Source of the DNA: Calothrix sp. CSU_2_0
GTDB lineage: Bacteria > Cyanobacteriota > Cyanobacteriia > Cyanobacteriales > Nostocaceae
Length of the DNA: 64,000 bases
Assembly: GCA_012034595.1 (NCBI GenBank)
Contig: JAAUPE010000008.1
Location: 1-64,000 of the forward strand
Direction of reading: 5' to 3'
Shown here: positions 62,231-64,000 of the stretch, piece after piece
Layout of the letters: each line of letters opens with the position of its first letter
Numbering within the stretch: position 1 is the first letter of the stretch
The notes under the pieces: model-generated
Database searches by the model: none
What the model saw: the letters and a program-made list of their open reading frames with translations, nothing else
Told to the model about the DNA's origin: nothing
Program-made: the position numbers and the translations under genes

Positions 62231-64000
62231 ATGGTAAAGGAATTTTGGATTAATTTTTTTAGTTCAGAATCTTTTATTCCCCACGGACATTGTTATCTTT
62301 GGCAAAACAACTTAGTGTGGCTACACATCCTATCCGACTCTTTGATTGCCCTGTCTTATTATTCAATTCCCATTACCTTATTTTACTTTGTCAGTAAAAG
62401 ACGTGATTTACCTTTTAACTGGATTTTTCTTTTGTTTGCTGGTTTTATCATTGCTTGCGGCACTACACATATCATGGAAGTCTGGACACTTTGGCATCCA
62501 GTGTATTGGGTTTCGGGAAGCCTCAAAGCCGTTACAGCAATGATTTCGGTCATTACTGCCATAGAACTATTTCCCTTAGTACCTCAAGCCTTAGCATTAC
62601 CGAGTCCAGCCCAACTCGAACAGGTAAACCTAGCGCTGCAAGGGCAAATTGCTGAAAAGCTCAAAGCTGAGGAAAAATTGAGAACATATCAAAATCATTT
62701 GGAGGAATTAGTTGCAGCACGTACCAATGAACTGACACAAGCAAATGAGAAATTGCAGAAAGAAATTGCAGAACGGAAATGTACAGAAATTGCTTTACGA
62801 CAAAGTGAAGAACAATTTCGCCAATTAACAGAAAACATTGATGAAATTTATTGGTTAACCTCTCCCAATGCCACCCAAGTATTGTATGTCAGCCCAGCTT
62901 ACGATCGCATTGCTGGACACTCTCGTGAGATTTTATATCAACACCCAGATGCTTGGTTTGAGCTAATTCATCCAGACGATCGCCCACAAGTATCAACAGT
63001 TGTTAGGGAACGAGTTCGTAACGAAACCGGACTAAATGCACAATATCGCATTGTTCGTCCCGATGGGGAAATTCGTTGGGTGAAAACGAAGGAATATCCT
63101 ATTCGTGACGAATTCGGGAAAATTTTTCGCATTGCTGGTGTTGCAGAAGACATTACCAAGCATAAGGAAATTGAAGCGGAACGGGAAAGACTACTAGTGC
63201 AAGAAAAAGCAGCCCGTGCCCAAGCAGAGGAAGCAAACCAGATCAAAGACCAGTTTTTAGCAGTATTATCCCACGAATTGCGTTCGCCCCTCAATCCCAT
63301 TTTAGGCTGGTCAAAAATTCTTTTAACCCGTAAACTTGAACCCGAAAAAACTATCGAAGCTTTAACAATTATTGAACGCAATGCTAGATTACAAGCCCAA
63401 TTAATTGAAGATTTATTAGATATTTCTCGAATATTACAAGGAAAATTGAGCTTAAATATTCAATCACTTTATTTAGAATCAATTATTTATAATGCCTTAG
63501 AAACAATTCGTTTAGCAGCAGAAGTAAAATCAATCGATTTAATATTCACAATCGACAATTCCCAATTGAAGAGATTGGACAGGCAATCTGAAAATCCCAT
63601 TCCCAATCCCGAATTTAACGTAACGGGTGACTCCACAAGATTACAACAAATTATTTGGAACATTCTCAGTAATGCCATTAAATTTACCCCAGTGGGTGGT
63701 AGAGTCGAAGTGCGGTTAGAAAAAATCAACAACTATGCTCAAATCACAGTAGAGGATACAGGAAAAGGGATTAGTAGTGAATTTTTACCCCATGTATTTG
63801 AATATTTTCGCCAAGCAGACAGTACTACCACCAGAAAATTTGGTGGTTTGGGTTTAGGACTAGCAATTGTCAAGCAATTGTTAGAATTGCATGGTGGTAC
63901 AATAACTGTCGAGAGTCCAGGGGAAGGACAAGGAAGTACATTTACATTACAACTACCTTTGCTAGAAGTGCATGGGGGTAAAAAAATGCAAGAGAACTGG
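62231..64000 (+). CDS. Ethylene-receptor-like histidine kinase (ETR1-type TM domain-PAS-HK), runs off window
   Basis: MVKEFWINFFSSESFIPHGHCYLWQNNLVWLHILSDSLIALSYYSIPITLFYFVSKRRDLPFNWIFLLFAGFIIACGTTHIMEVWTLWHPVYW; then PAS and [26 protein letters not shown]...[20 protein letters not shown]; 590 open codons to the window end. Confidence 0.9.
   Translation, partial: MVKEFWINFFSSESFIPHGHCYLWQNNLVWLHILSDSLIALSYYSIPITLFYFVSKRRDLPFNWIFLLFAGFIIACGTTHIMEVWTLWHPVYWVSGSLKAVTAMISVITAIELFPLVPQALALPSPAQLEQVNLALQGQIAEKLKAEEKLRTYQNHLEELVAARTNELTQANEKLQKEIAERKCTEIALRQSEEQFRQLTENIDEIYWLTSPNATQVLYVSPAYDRIAGHSREILYQHPDAWFELIHPDDRPQVSTVVRERVRNETGLNAQYRIVRPDGEIRWVKTKEYPIRDEFGKIFRIAGVAEDITKHKEIEAERERLLVQEKAARAQAEEANQIKDQFLAVLSHELRSPLNPILGWSKILLTRKLEPEKTIEALTIIERNARLQAQLIEDLLDISRILQGKLSLNIQSLYLESIIYNALETIRLAAEVKSIDLIFTIDNSQLKRLDRQSENPIPNPEFNVTGDSTRLQQIIWNILSNAIKFTPVGGRVEVRLEKINNYAQITVEDTGKGISSEFLPHVFEYFRQADSTTTRKFGGLGLGLAIVKQLLELHGGTITVESPGEGQGSTFTLQLPLLEVHGGKKMQENW

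Noticed and set aside
1-64000. tRNA or rRNA genes
   Set aside because: No convincing tRNA cloverleaf or rRNA core motif seen by eye; a tRNAscan/Infernal run would be decisive

Overview
The window is a Nostocales-type cyanobacterial chromosome segment: AT-rich, with many GCGATCGC/HIP1 sites. The first ~600 bp are a GC-rich patchwork of unrelated coding scraps that does not look like the rest. Left to right it contains: (1) a degenerate group II intron (RT core deleted) next to an IscB-like C-terminal scrap; (2) a siderophore-uptake island (FecCD permease, two exporter-fold ABC proteins, FhuD-like SBP, AMIN/TonB receptor, AraC regulator) that is decaying, with an internally deleted receptor and an exbB/exbD pair collapsed to a ~265 bp remnant; (3) the N-half of dnaE ending in a split intein; (4) three Spy/CpxP-like LTxxQ paralogs; (5) a locus I read as green-light chromatic acclimation: ccaS-like cyanobacteriochrome kinase, cpeR-like, two phycoerythrin-type rod linkers (cpeC-like and cpeD-like), a candidate CcaR G-box and a divergent ccaR-like regulator; (6) a dense run of two-component sensors, including a BphP-type phytochrome split by a homopolymer frameshift, and an ethylene-receptor-like kinase running off the right end that is missing from the supplied ORF track. 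Several genes are split by single-base indels, mostly in A/T runs. All identifications come from reading motifs by eye; no database search was run.
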